Positions 1 through 11,608 of a stretch of DNA of 64,000 nt are shown piece by piece; position 1 is the first letter of the stretch; every line of letters begins with the position of its first letter. The DNA is from Myrica gale (Eukaryota > Streptophyta > Magnoliopsida > Fagales > Myricaceae). Position numbers and translations under genes: made by a program. The stretch spans positions 20,837,001 to 20,901,000 of the forward strand of contig OZ005620.1 of the NCBI GenBank assembly GCA_963930655.1. The letters are read 5' to 3'. The notes under the pieces are model-generated. The model ran no database searches and was not told where the DNA came from. It saw nothing but the letters and a program-made list of their open reading frames with translations.

Positions 1-1620
1 ACACAAAAAAAAATGATCAAAGCCTAGTGAAATGGGGACAGTTCAATGGGGCTGCTGCTTTCCAGGATTGCGAAACTCAGAAGCTTCTAAGAGCTATCAT
101 TTATCTACTTCAAAGCCGCCAAAAGAATAGCCCAAGCCACTTCTGAAAAGCAACAATGTCCACTGCCAGATTGGCAACATTGCATTTTCAGAAGGATTCT
201 CGGAAAGCTGCAATCTATCAAGCGCGGCCTTGGCAATACATTTCCAATGAATTCCACTAGAAATCCACCTTAAATTATAGAATGTGGTTACAAGTTGCAA
301 GGCTATTTATATATCGTAACTGACTCTTTTTCTCTTCCATTTCTTTCCTTGTATTATTGGCGCATCCAATAAACAAGTAGATTTGCTAGCAAGAGGTATA
401 TGTTAAAAATTCGTGATTGAAGCTTAAATGAAGAGTTTGAAGTTCATCAGAAGCTTACCAGTCTTCATCTCCGCTAAAGTGCTTCACCTGAAAAGGTTCG
501 AATTGAGCTCACGGTCAGATGCTTTAGACAAGGCCAGGTAAACAACAATCAGCAATTTGCATCACTGCTCTTATGTTTAGAAAACAAGAACCTAATTCAA
601 GAGTGGTTTGATAAATTTGTTTTTGAGTTATGAACACAGGAAGGGCAACAAAGCCAAAAATTAACTCTGAACTAAGAGATCAAGCTGAAAATAAATCCTA
701 TGCCAATTTCTACCATACAACAGAGTAGAAAAGCACTTCTACACTCAACTAAACAAAGCCTTCAATCACACCTATTTTGATGTTAAACATATCATTCTCA
801 GCTTTCTTCTCCAGTGTTCAGGCATTCTGATGATGTTCACTTAGTTACTAATGACCTCAAAGGAAACTGATTAGGATCAGCAATAGGCAATTGTATTCTA
901 ACATCCACTATTTAAGTTATTGTGCTTTTTACCTTATTGCTTTTATTACATTTTCTTTCACATGAAAACACCTATTTTGCACTAAACATAGCATTCTCAA
1001 CTTTGTTCTTCAGTATTCAGACATATTACCCACATCAACTCACTTCACAAAAAAAAAAAACCACCATCAGTTTCTTCACATATGTCTGATGCATCCTACG
1101 CAATAAGACATTATCATCAATTAGGTGGCTGCTTGGAGCTAGTCCTACAGCTGCATACTCAAATCTAATTTTTCACTTCCAACTAATTGATCTCATCCTC
1201 ATTTGAATAGAAGTACATCGACAAATGATGTTCTCTGCTTTCGCAAAAAATAAAAATTAAAGGCACCATAACCCATTCCATATTGCAGGCAAGTTACCAC
1301 TTTAATCCTAGTTTGTTCACAATGTATCCAATTATCTACCTTCTAGTAAGTAGTTAGAATGGGGCACCAGTCCCACTACTTTTACTTCATTTCCCCCCTA
1401 TAATCAGGCATGGTTATCGAACCAATTGTTAGGTCCCCTATTGTCTGATCAGTTACCCATTATGTTGCTCCTTACTATAAGTTACAAGAGCGTGAATTTA
1501 CATTCGACTATAAATAATGGACAAGTAGGTCCCTAATAGTGTTCACCAACAAAAATCTGTATCCCAAGTTCCCTAACAAAAACTGAAAATATGTAAGGCA
1601 TTTGAAGGAGTGGATATCAC
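1..1620 (-). other. Intronic/downstream stretch of the DAWDLE-like gene
   Basis: AT-rich sequence with no exon of the FHA domain expected downstream of the DAWDLE-like first exon. If the gene is complete, its FHA exons lie beyond the left edge and this is intron 1. One possible short exon is listed separately at 455-487. Nothing else coding is convincing here. Confidence 0.5.
455..487 (-). CDS. Possible short terminal exon (VKHFSGDEDW-stop)
   Basis: On the minus strand a pyrimidine-rich acceptor (ccttttcag) is followed by 33 nt reading VKHFSGDEDW and TAA. An acidic, Trp-ended tail looks like a protein C-terminus, but the exon is very short. It would need phase-0 input, whereas the visible upstream exon ending at 1621 leaves phase 1, so at least one more exon would be required between them. 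It may be chance. Confidence 0.2.
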   Translation of the reverse strand: MKHFSGDEDW

Positions 1621-2416
1621 CAGACACCTCGTCACGAGCTATTGTATCAGCGGCTGGAAGAGGCAATGGAGATCTACGCTTGCTACTGTGATGATGACCT
1701 GATGGAGATGTAGACAGCTCATGCCTTGATCTTGAAGACTTGCTATCATCATCATCTCTACCCGACCTTCTCCCTTTTCTATCTCCCCCGATTTCCCTAT
1801 CAGAACCCCTCTCCCTATGTGCCCCCCTATCATCCCCACTGCCATGATTTCGGTCATGCTCTCTCTGAGTTTCTCTCTCAACCTCATTATAATCCCTCCC
1901 TGACCTTCTTTCTTTTCTCTCACTCCCAGTTTCCCTCTCAAAACCCCTTTCCCTATATGCCCCCTTATCATTCCCCTTACCATGATTTTTTTCATGCTCT
2001 CTCTCAATCACATTATCATGCCTCCCCAGCCTTCTCTCTTTCTGCTCTCTCCCAGTTTCCCTCTCTGAACCCCTTTCCCTATTCCTTCCCCTATCACTTC
2101 CTTTGCCATGATTTGTTTCATGCCCTCTCTCAGGTTCTTTCTCAACTTCTCGTTCAGCTTGAGCTCTCCTCAACCGTTTTGTCCGGGGAGAAGGTGAGCG
2201 AGAAGCAGGAGAACCTGACCTCGCATGCTTTGGAGAATTAGCATGGCCATAATGTTTTTCCCTTGACGGAGAACAAATCCTTTGGGAGCCCCTTTGTCGG
2301 GTGGGTGATCTCTCTCTCCGAGATGGGCTCCTCCTAGACGGACTCCTCCTTTGAGTTTGAGGAGAACCCCGAACCCTAAGAGGTGATGCTGAATGATTGG
2401 ATACATTACGCCCCAT
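1621..2416 (-). CDS. DDL: DAWDLE (DDL)-like protein, first coding exon (RS/RE-rich N-terminus)
   Basis: The exon encodes about 265 residues starting MGRNVSNHSASPLRVRGSPQ, very rich in Arg, Ser, Glu and Gly. Residues about 72-86 read SRSPSPRTKRLRRAQ, the motif I recognise from DAWDLE, the plant SNIP1-type FHA protein that binds DCL1 and supports pri-miRNA processing in the nucleus. Residues about 101-222 form three tandem copies of a roughly 43-residue unit built on NHGKG...RERG..RE.G...ERR.GR. After residue 265 a donor (TCTG|GTGATA) fits an exon end; reading on into the intron gives an unrelated tail. The FHA domain, which defines the family's function, is not visible within the 1.6 kb downstream, so the gene is either cut by the window edge or is a truncated copy. 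The 5' UTR and promoter should lie at 2417-2760. Confidence 0.7.
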
Positions 2417-5400
2417 CAGTGGTTCACATGAGACACTGTGGACCTTTTATGGCTGAAGATACACTGTGGACCTACACAGTGGTTCACAAGGTTCACATAT
2501 CAGAAGACATTCATCATAAGGATGAATGTAAATGTCTACTAAGGTAAATCAGAAATCTTTTGTGCATATTTGTATAGGAGGTAATCTGAAACATCACACA
2601 AACGTACATATATTTGTGCATTTGTGAATGAAACCTTGAAGTCCGTTTGTTTCGAAAAAAGCTCTCGGATGAAATACCAATCGAAACGAACATAAAAAAG
2701 TTGTGGGAACAGAGGTCAAAGAACTTACACACTCTGTGAGCGAGGACAATCGGACTGAGTCAGAGTGAACTCGGTGCTGATAGGGTTTGGGCTCTCGCTG
2801 GTTTTTATGTGCTTGTGGAAGGAGGGTTTTGGGAATTTCAGAGGTGCTGACGCAGTTGTGTTTGAAATTTTCGGGGTCGGTGTTATTTTTCATTATAATA
2901 TTTATTTAAATTTTTTATATCTTCATTTTTCAAAAATATTTTCAAAAAATATTTTTTATTTTTATACTAACTCTTATACTTCACAATTTCAACAACCAAA
3001 TAGACAAATCTCCTTCCTAAGGGAATATCAAGCTGAAATAAAAAATTGAGAAAAAAATTTAGTATAAGTAAAAAAAATATAGAGAAAAAATTTAAATAAT
3101 TTTTTATATTTTTTATAATAAAAAATAATAATTTAATAATATGACTTTTCAAATCCGATAGCGTCCCTATAATAGCATTAACTGTCACTGTCATAGGATG
3201 AACCGATTTATAAATATTAACCACTATCACTACCACCGCTAAGTACGGTAACAAATCCTTGACAATGATAGTTTTAATAGTGACAGTTCTCAATTATAGT
3301 CATTTATATTAAGCTAATTTTGAATTTTTTATGCACTTGACCCCACAATTTTTTTCTATATCAATTAAATTTAAATTAATAAAATCTAAAATGAATCAAA
3401 TTAAAAAAATTCTTAAACAATAAGAAAATCCATATGTAAACAAAAATCTTGAGAACAAATTCAAAAAAACAACGAAATAAGCACAATTGCACAATCTACA
3501 AACGGCAACGGTCAAATCCTGCAATTACAAAAATATCGTGTTGACAGTATTCGTCTTAACAAAGTACTTCCAAACATGGAGACTGAGTAAAAGAGCGTTC
3601 ACAACGAATAAATGCTCAGTTTAATTAGGATAAAAGATAGAAAATTTTAATAAATATTATAATAATAAAAAATTGTGTGATGTATTTTTTATTATTAAAC
3701 TCAAATAATTGGGCTCAAACAAATTAATATCGAATCTTGAATCACCAAAACTTGCGTATGCATGTCGTTTTGTAGCAAAAAATTAATACTTACCCGCAAG
3801 CAAGATATAATTAAGTAGTGTCTTTAAAATATTTATTTTTATGTACTCCAGGTCGAATTACGTTAATTAATTAGAGCAAATCGGCTTATTAGATACATGA
3901 AAGAAATAGATTGCAAATTAAACAACAATAGTTTTGCACCACCGTCCGTACGTATGCTTCTCTAAAAGTGTAAATTAAAAATAATTGAAAAAAATAAAGA
4001 AACACTTGCAAATGAAAGTTGCATCATGTTCTACGTTTGTCAAAAATCATATAGGCTTGGGATAGCTTTGAAAATATTTTAATGCCTAGAGAAAAAATAC
4101 ATGGAGTAATATAAAATGGTTAAATTACATTTTTCGGCCTCAACTTAAGTATACGTTAATATAGTATATAGGTATGGTGATCAATTAGGGATATATAGCA
4201 TTATATATGAATAAATTAAAGATTATGCATATTATAATGAACTATATAGAATAATTTGACAAAAAAATATAAAATTATCCTCACTTGAAAGATTATACCA
4301 TACTAAATGGGCAATAGGGAGAGGTGAGCCAGTTGCGACCAGAAGCAAGGTTATTAGTAGGGCGTTTGTTTTCCGAAACTTTTTACCTCTCAAAATTTTT
4401 AAACAATCATAAAATAATCCCTCTCCTCATTAAATTATAAAATAATATTATAATATTCAATTAAATCTTCTCTATCCTCACTTTTCCATAAAATATCTAA
4501 TACTTTTTCACAAACTTCAATACCCAAAATTTCCAAAACCTCAAAATTTCCACAAACAAACACTATCAGAATATACCTCAGGAAAGAAGACTTAATTTTG
4601 CAACAAGATTATATAACACAAGCGAGCATTGAAGTCGCATTTATTAAAGAAAACCACATTTTGAACCTCTTGCATAGGGAGGATATGAACTAAGTAATTT
4701 TGTGATAGAAAACATGTGTGTTACTGCCGAAAGTGATAACAAAGAAAAGATGTATACATTTTTCACCCATTAACTATAAAAGGGTAAGGGTTCGATACAT
4801 CGCGCTGAAAGCTTCTAATTTTGATACATCTCATTCTCATTCTCTGGCCCTCACTTCCATTCTTGGTTTATTAGAGAATTGCTAGTAGATCATACGCTTT
4901 TAAGTTTGAAGAAATTTTATGAATTAGATACCATAATTTGGGTTGGTGTCCTTAGCCTTTAATAATTGTAGTAAATATAATCATTCTAAGTACATTAAGT
5001 TGTTTTGTATTTTAATACATTATGACTAATTATAACTTTTTGTATGCATATGTACATTTTATGTGACCTCAAATCATTACGGGTTGTCGTCGATGTTACG
5101 AGTTGTCTTTAAACTGATATTGAGGTTAAGTGGATACCTAACAAAATAAAAGGATTTTTTTTTTCAAAATATATCCTCTCAAAGTAACAGTTTACATCCA
5201 TTTATCCATTTATAATTTTATCTTCGCTTTTCAATGAGAGGAAGAAGCTGCAAAAAAAAGGCAAGATTTCTGGTTGCCACAAGGGTTAGTACAACCTTAT
5301 CCAATTCGTAGTTATCTTATGTCCATGTTTTGTTTTTTTTTTTTAAAAAAAAATCGCATGAGAATATATAGAGCTATTTAAGAAATTAAGAAAGAGAAAA

Positions 5401-5661
5401 TCCTCTTCGCATTTATTTTATCTTCGTCCCGCTAATTTGCTGATTAAAACGCATGTTGTTTGCTAGAATACAAAGGGAGGCAACGTTTGGCCGCCAAAGC
5501 TCAAATCATCACAAACGCAAGCGTCGCACCATTTCCGATCCTTACGACGTTTCATGCTCCACCAACATAAAAATCCATTATACCCATACACTGCTTCTTG
5601 CAAATTCCTGGGTTTTCGAAGAAACTCACAGTCACAGCGCGCGCGCGACTTCTCCATAGCC
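2417..5661. other. Intergenic spacer, AT-rich
   Basis: Between the divergent DDL-like and F-box genes. It should contain both promoters. I see no coding exon. At 2880-3130 and 4362-4563 are AT-rich MITE-like segments; the rest shows no structure I can name. The stretch at 5450-5660 looks like the leader of the F-box gene, with a GCGCGCGC run just before an ATG at 5662. Confidence 0.5.
4362..4563. repeat. AT-rich MITE-like element
   Basis: The left end reads GCGTTTGTTTTCCGAAA and the reverse complement of the right end reads GTGTTTGTTTGTGGAAA, a rough terminal inverted repeat about 25 bp long around an AT-rich core. Related AT-rich segments occur at about 8530-8690, 13640-13860 and 54414-54596. 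No target duplication is clear, so the superfamily is open. Confidence 0.35.
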
Positions 5662-5708
5662 ATGGATAGGAACTTGGAGATATGTTCACAAAGTTAACGG
5701 ATAAGATG
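5662..5708 (+). other. Probable original start of the F-box gene, cut off by an insertion
   Basis: An ATG at 5662 opens MDRNLEICSQ, typical of plant F-box/LRR N-termini, right after a leader-like sequence. The next bases, gataagATG, rejoin in sense with the F-box exon that resumes at 6157 (ATGctcttc) on the far side of the inserted LTR, although the two halves are not in the same frame. Inference: this is the ancestral first codon region and a little sequence has been lost around the insertion. Confidence 0.4.
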
Positions 5709-6156
5709 TTGAATAAACTGGAGGAGTAAACTTTGAAGGAATTTTTTTATTGAGATGAAACAAAACTTTTACACATAAGACAAAAAAAACTACTTTTTCT
5801 CTACACTATTTGCCTCACGTCACTCACACTGCACTCTCACAAATACACGACTCACACACCTGTTTAATTCACTTTTCAACTGCTTCTCCAATCAATACAA
5901 TTCCTTAACGTGTCTTCTCCTATTTATAGACACACTAGGTCGGTAGCTGAAGCTTCCTGTCCATGCATTAAAGTCGGCATGTGACGATGATTTCGAGTAT
6001 CCTCCGGAACTTGCCGATTTCGTGTATCCTCCAGAATGTTCAAACTTTTTTTTCTTGGTCCTCCAGAATGTTCAAACATTTCTTCGCTTCTATTTTTTTT
6101 TTCTCGAATACTGTGAGCATTTTCTAGGAAGTAGCTGATTTTTTTTTTAACATAAC
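5709..6156 (-). mobile_element. Solo LTR-like insertion (retrotransposon fossil) in the F-box gene start
   Basis: About 450 bp flanked by a near-repeat agATG/acATG. Read on the minus strand it has the layout of an LTR: a TATAAATA box (complement of 5921-5928), then a transcribed-looking part and an AATAAA-like signal near 5748. No internal retroelement domain accompanies it, so it is probably a solo LTR left by recombination. Two copies of CCAGAATGTTCAAAC (6031-6045 and 6063-6077) lie in its upstream part. Family uncertain, copia-like by size. Confidence 0.55.
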
Positions 6157-9100
6157 ATGCTCTTCATCATCATCTCTTTCTTGCCTTTCAAAGAAGCCGC
6201 GAGAACTAGCGTCTTGTCCAAGCGTTGGCGTCACATATGGCGTGCAACAAAGAAAATAGAGTTTAATGAAAGGTTCTTCGTAAGAGTTGGTGACTCTGAT
6301 GAAAACCAGGAAACCCAGAGACGGGTTTTTATCGATTTTGCACGCAACTGGATTGACAACTATCAGGAACCTGACATAGATGAGTTTCAACTCACATGCC
6401 TGAATCCCCAAGATTTTCGCGAGGATATGGAGCGCTGCATTGCATTTGCCATCAGGCGTAATGTGAAAGTGTTAGGCCTTGATTTTTCTGATCCAACATG
6501 GGGGGAAGACAATCTGCTTGATAATCATGCAGCGGCGTTTGATTTGCCAATGAACGTGTATGGACATCAAGTTCTCGAATCTCTGAAGTTATTTTCTTGC
6601 AGATTTCGTGAGTCTCTGTTGATCAATCTTGGAGCACTTAAGCATGTATCGTTGGGTTGGCTGCAATTAAGTACCTCTGATATTGACGCTTTGTTAGTGA
6701 ATTGTCCACTGCTGGAGAGTTTGACTTTGAGCAAGTGTTGGGACTTAGAGCACCTTGACATCAAGGGACCAAATTTGCGGCTAAGAAGTTTGGTGGTCGA
6801 CAAGTGCAATTTTACCCACGATTGGTACGGCATAGCAGCACCCAATTTACGGTTCTTGAAATATTCCGGGGCATTAGGCGTGTTTGAGGTGGAGGTAAGC
6901 CGGAACTGCATGGAAGAGGCAGATCTCGATTTTGGACTTGAGGATGAGTTTGATGAAGATGCAGGTTTTCTTCTTTATAAGCTCTTAGAACAGCTTTACC
7001 CCATCAAGGTTCTGACCGTATCCAGTTACACGCTTCAGGTATCAACTTTCTTTTTGTTTTAGTCTGCGCTGGTTTATCGATATTCAGTTTTCATTTTCTC
7101 AGATTCTCAATTCAATCAAGCATGCATGTGATCAGGGGCGGAAGCACGGAGTGCGATGGGTATCGGCCGATACCCATCGCACCCAAAAAAAAAAAAATTA
7201 ATGTAATTTTTTTGTTTTTTTTATGTTTTTTTTTTATAAATTAACCAAGTCCGATATCCATTAAATTCAGGCCAAATAGATTTAATGGGTATCGAATCTA
7301 AAATTTTTTTTTCTATACATTGATTTTGTTCTTAATCTTACATAATAATTAAGAAAAATATACAGTTATTATAATTTTTTGTTTTGCATCGATTACAAGT
7401 TCTTCAATCGAGGGGTAACTTCCTGCCATCTTACTAAATTTATGTTAGTAAAAAATTATTTACTCTTTGCTCCTATTTTTTCACAATCAAGACCATTTCA
7501 TTTTTTTCTCCCTATGTTGATTTGTTTCTTCATTTTTATTAAAGACCTCAAAAAATGTTGTATTTGTTTAGGATCCTTGTATAGGCCAAAACAAAGTTCT
7601 TACCACTTTTAGGATATGTTTATCTAATGAACTCTTTTACTAAATCTTACTTATCCTGAAAATTTTGTTTTTATTATTCAGAGCATGGTTTGTCATCAAT
7701 TGTTGCTCTCTGTGTGGAAGTTGCTTTGGAGAATGTGAATATCTTTCAATTCCAAATCCATAAAACCTAGAGAAAGTAAATTACAAATGCATGTCAGTAA
7801 CCTTTTGTCAAAAGAAAAAAAAGAGAATAAAAAGAGACTCTACTCTAGGTAGTAACCAAAAAATGTAAGAAAGACAATCCCTAGTAACATAAAGATCTCA
7901 ACCATCATAATCATCTGTAATTTGTTCTAAATTTTTAAAATTAGTAGGGAATTAACTTGGATTAAATCATAAAGAGTGATTTGCGTAATAATATGAGAGA
8001 TAAATGGATGAATGATTGCATGTTAGTGTACATCGAGCAATAAGTTTTTAAAACTATTGAGAACGAAGTCATTTTGCAACTTTTCAGAAGATGTAAACTC
8101 GTATGATCCAATTATCACCTCTCAGTCGCAGTATATATTACGGTACATGTATTCCAATATTTTTAATGTTTTTTGTCTTTAATTTTCGACATTGTACCTC
8201 TAAGACAATATTTTGCATTACGAAATAATTTTTTTTTATCATTTCGCCTTTAAAATTCGACACCCATGGATTTTGATCCTGGTTCCGCCACTGCATGTGA
8301 TGTTTTAATATTTAGGCCTTTACCTTCTGTACACACCTCATGGCGATCGAGACAACTCCACTGTATATATGCACATATCATGAGGTTATGACTTACCTTT
8401 TCCTACTAAAAAACAAACAATCATCCATATATGCAGTCTATTGCGAGTATACTTGTTATATATGCACATATCAAATGCCTTTTTTTTCCTGGAACATATC
8501 ACATGCGCTCACTTGCTATCATCATTATAAAAATTTCTCTCTTCATCAAATTATTGTTTTCATTATAATATTCATTTAAATTTTCTTTCTTCAGTTTTTC
8601 ACCAACTCTCATAAACTATCTTCACTTTTTTTCACCAATTCTTGTAAACTATCTTAACTTTTTCACCAACCCCATACCCAAAATTTTTGAGGTGAGGGAC
8701 AATAAAAATTTGTATAACTACATCTTTTTTCTTTGTTTGCCTTAAGTTAAATCTTACTTCAAATTTTCAGCTAGTTGTGCAAAATCTCATATTTCATTAT
8801 AGTAATTAAAAGTGCTATAATGACATCATTAGAGCCAAACCCACAATCCTTGACATATGATGTAACGATCCAAGAAAAACACTAACCACATCTATACTTT
8901 GACTTCAAAATGACTAGTCAAAGTTTCACTTGATACTTCTTGGATCATTATAAAGTCTTAGGGTATCACAATGTTCCCACTTAAATTCTTGACGTCCTCG
9001 TCAAGGCTCACCAAGTGCACATTAATGGTTCCTAGGACCACTCTGATACCATTTGTAACGATCCAAGAAAAGCACTAGTCACATCTATACTTTAACTTCA

Positions 9101-10716
9101 AAATGACTAGTCGAGGTTGCTCTTGAAGCTCCTTGGATCATTATAAATCACAGTTCAATCTAGTAAGGTCTCTATGTGGGACTTGGCTATCTCTCATTCT
9201 TTTCTCTTCTCCCACTCTAAGTGAGATTCGAGATATCACATATGATCACCTTGGCCGTAGGCCGCCGGTTGTATGACTGCGTTGAGAGGGGGTAGTGAGT
9301 GCTAGCTAAATATCCACAATATATAGAGTCCATTCACTAAGTTAACCCATACTTAGTGAATCCACCAACACAACTGCATACTACGGCGATCATTAGATTA
9401 GTGAAGACAATATTGATCAAACAATAAAGATGCATTTGGAAGAACTTCGTGGAGAATATGGATGGCTGTTGAAGGTAGTTCAATTGATGTATATTTCACA
9501 TGTACCGGATTAATGTTATGCATGGGAGACTCTAGTCGACATGAGAGATGCTTCTCACTCCAAAAGAGGTGAATTAGTTGTGAGTGCAGGTGAGTGTGTT
9601 AAGTCTCCCATGAGGTGATAATCCCAGTAGTGTGATATCAACGTTATTTTTGCTAAACTTACAATGTATAATTGACGTGTTAGTGTATTTGAGTATTTGC
9701 ATAATTTCGTGCCAAACTAAGTTCAAATTGAGTTGTTATTATCAAATAAGTTTGAGCTTATGTGCTCAAGAGGATAAGCATTTTTTAATTAGGGTGCGAA
9801 AACACATATTCACCCTCCTTCTAAATGTTATTTGGGTCTAAACCGGATTTTTCATGTTGGAAACATCTTATATTCATCTTGTCAATGCATTCGAGAGAAA
9901 ACAGGGCTGGTTTTGTGTCTCTTTGACCTTTAGTTTTCTTTGATCAGGACATGTCTGTGTGACTGTTTGTGTTCTTTTTTGTCTTTTGTTCTGTTTTTTT
10001 TTCCTGCGTTGAGAGTACCAACCAGCTTTAATGAATTCCCAGTCCCACCTCTCAAAAGAAAAAGAAATAGAAACAGAAAGCAGAAGGTAAAGGGGAACTT
10101 GGAGGTTTGAAGTTAACGGCCTCTCTTCCATTTGACCGTCTTAGGTTATACCACATGGAGAAGAACCATTGCGTATGAGTTTTCCCCTGAACTTAAATCA
10201 CTTGATATTGAAGGCTGCTATGCATGAGCATGAATTCTACGGAATTAGTTTCTTCTTGAACAGTTGTCCTTATTTGGAGACTCTCACAATTCAAATAGGC
10301 CCTGGAAGAATTTTTGAGGTGAGTGACGATAAGAATTTGTATAACTACATCTTTTTTCTTTGTTTGCCTTGAAGTTAAATCATACGTACAAGAATTTTCT
10401 GCTATTTGGTTTCTTTTAGGATTACACACCTCCTTTCACGTTCAAGCCTGATGAGTTTTGGATGAAATGCCCAAAATTCAAGTGCCTAATCAGGACTCTC
10501 AAGGTGGTGGATATAAAAGGCTTTAAGGGGACAATGCATGAAGTTTCCTTCCTGTGCTTTCTGTTGTTCTATGGGGTCGTCTTGCAACAGCTAAATATCA
10601 CAGTTTCAAAGGAAGATGGAGTTAATGGTGAAATTGTGGAAGTCTACCGTCAAAGAGCTCAAGGGTTGCAGAGCTTCCGAAGGGCCTCCTCATCTGCACA
10701 GATATCAGTATATTAA
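6157..10716 (+). CDS. F-box/LRR protein (three exons)
   Basis: Exons 6157-7038, 10145-10318 and 10420-10716, all phase 0, give about 450 residues. The N-terminus has the back half of an F-box (SFLPFKEAARTSVLSKRWR, residues about 7-25) followed by LRR-type strands such as LVNCPLLESLTLSKCWDLEHL. Exon 2 carries HEFYGISFFLNSCPYLETL and GPGRIFE; exon 3 carries DYTPPFTFKPDEFW, LKVVDIKGFKG, and ends QISVY. This is the plant F-box/LRR family of substrate adaptors of SCF ubiquitin ligases. The front half of the F-box (the usual LPD region that contacts SKP1) is missing, coincident with the LTR insertion at 5709-6156, so SKP1 binding may be impaired. Intron 1 is 3.1 kb because of nested elements. The intact splice sites and open exons argue that the gene was functional until recently or still is, in altered form. 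Confidence 0.75.
7133..8293. mobile_element. Non-autonomous hAT element in F-box intron 1
   Basis: The ends read CAGGGGCGGAAGC and, reverse-complemented, CAGTGGCGGAACC: hAT-type terminal inverted repeats. The element is flanked by an exact 8-bp duplication CATGTGAT (7125-7132 and 8294-8301), the hAT hallmark. Length 1161 bp. No transposase domain is seen inside; the interior is AT-rich. Ends and duplication are intact, so the insertion is fairly young. Confidence 0.88.
8540..8690. repeat. AT-rich MITE-like segment in F-box intron 1
   Basis: Resembles the segment at 4362-4563 (both contain CAATACCCAAAATTT- or CATACCCAAAATTT-like right ends and CATTATAATATTCA-like cores). It ends exactly where a duplicated piece of exon 2 begins at about 8683. 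Boundaries are approximate. Confidence 0.35.
8683..8770 (+). repeat. Partial duplicate of F-box exon 2 end plus splice donor
   Basis: About 85 bp nearly match 10311-10405, the end of exon 2 and start of intron 2. Shared landmarks are ATTTTTGAGGTGAG, TTTGTATAACTACATC and TTTCTTTGTTTGCCTT. It is a broken second copy of exon 2 lying 1.5 kb upstream of the working one, still bearing the donor-like GAG|GTGAG. Confidence 0.7.
8861..9240 (-). mobile_element. TRIM-type LTR element in F-box intron 1
   Basis: Two direct repeats begin TGTAACGATCCAAG (8861-8970 and 9054-9240), one shorter than the other, around an 83-bp interior. Read on the minus strand the interior begins next to one LTR with TGGTATCAGAG, the primer-binding site complementary to plant initiator tRNA-Met. 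The element is flanked by a 5-bp duplication TATGA on both sides. No coding capacity. LTR-retrotransposon kin of the terminal-repeat-in-miniature class; looks structurally whole except for one shortened LTR. Confidence 0.75.
9241..10144. other. Remainder of F-box intron 1
   Basis: No feature recognised. Moderate base composition, no inverted repeat or ORF with family resemblance. The acceptor CTTAG at its end precedes exon 2. Confidence 0.4.
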
Positions 10717-11608
10717 GTTAAATTAGACTGAAGTGAATGGTGGATTTCTGGATTTCTTAGTTTTAATATTGCTTGTGAGGGAACACAAAAATAGGGATTA
10801 CTGTTTCATTTCTTCCCAAACTTTATAAAGTATTAACAACATTTCTCAGCATCCCCCCAACTCTGTTAGTATGTTTATGGGTGCATTTTCTGTAGGCATT
10901 CAATATTTTAAAAAATTGTTGTGTTCCAAGGACAGCCCAAGGAAATGGGATACAATACAATGATTAGTTGCAGAGTAGGCGAGTTCTTAAGGGACAGAGA
11001 GTCACTGATCGAAATGGCAAACAGATAATACTGCTTATGAATCGTGCCCGTATTAATGGGGCCGTAAAGACGTTTCAGCAGCCTAATTATGGGATCAAGA
11101 TCTTCTCTAATTTGCTGTCCGAATTAAAAGAGAGAGACACATCATATTTGATCTATCGCTATCCAAATTTAATGCATAGTTCAATTTGGGCATCAAATTA
11201 GAAAAGGGATCTCCATCCCTAAGTATGACGCTCAGTTTTATTTGTACCAAATGTGTTCTGCTTGTTTTTCTGCCATTAAAAACTGTCGACCGAGGTAAAA
11301 GAAATCGAAAGATATCAATTCTCTGATCATTTGTATCTCTTTGCATGTAAAGCTGCACTGCTACGACCATTTCACATTACTTTTCCTTCATACATACAGT
11401 CATGACTATCTCGGGCCATTACTGTGGCAACAGCCTATCAACACCCTCCTTCCTTCTCTAAGTGTTAAACTAGTAACTATAAATTACAAAAGAAATTGCA
11501 ATCTAAGACTCAGGTGTTAAAGCCCTTCAGTCAATCTGCTGGGATTTAGACAATTTTATTGTATTTTTCATTTCAGCTTTGTACAGATGGATCAATGCAA
11601 AAAACAAC
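10717..11608. other. Spacer between convergent F-box and GTPase genes
   Basis: Holds the two facing 3' ends. The F-box stop is at 10714-10716 and the GTPase stop at 11609-11611. No further exon or repeat was recognised. Confidence 0.5.

Noticed and set aside
1726-2241. Long plus-strand frame opposite the RS-rich exon
   Set aside because: It is the antisense of the repetitive Arg/Glu/Gly codons of the DAWDLE-like exon; the product (Pro/Phe/His/Ser repeats) resembles no family.
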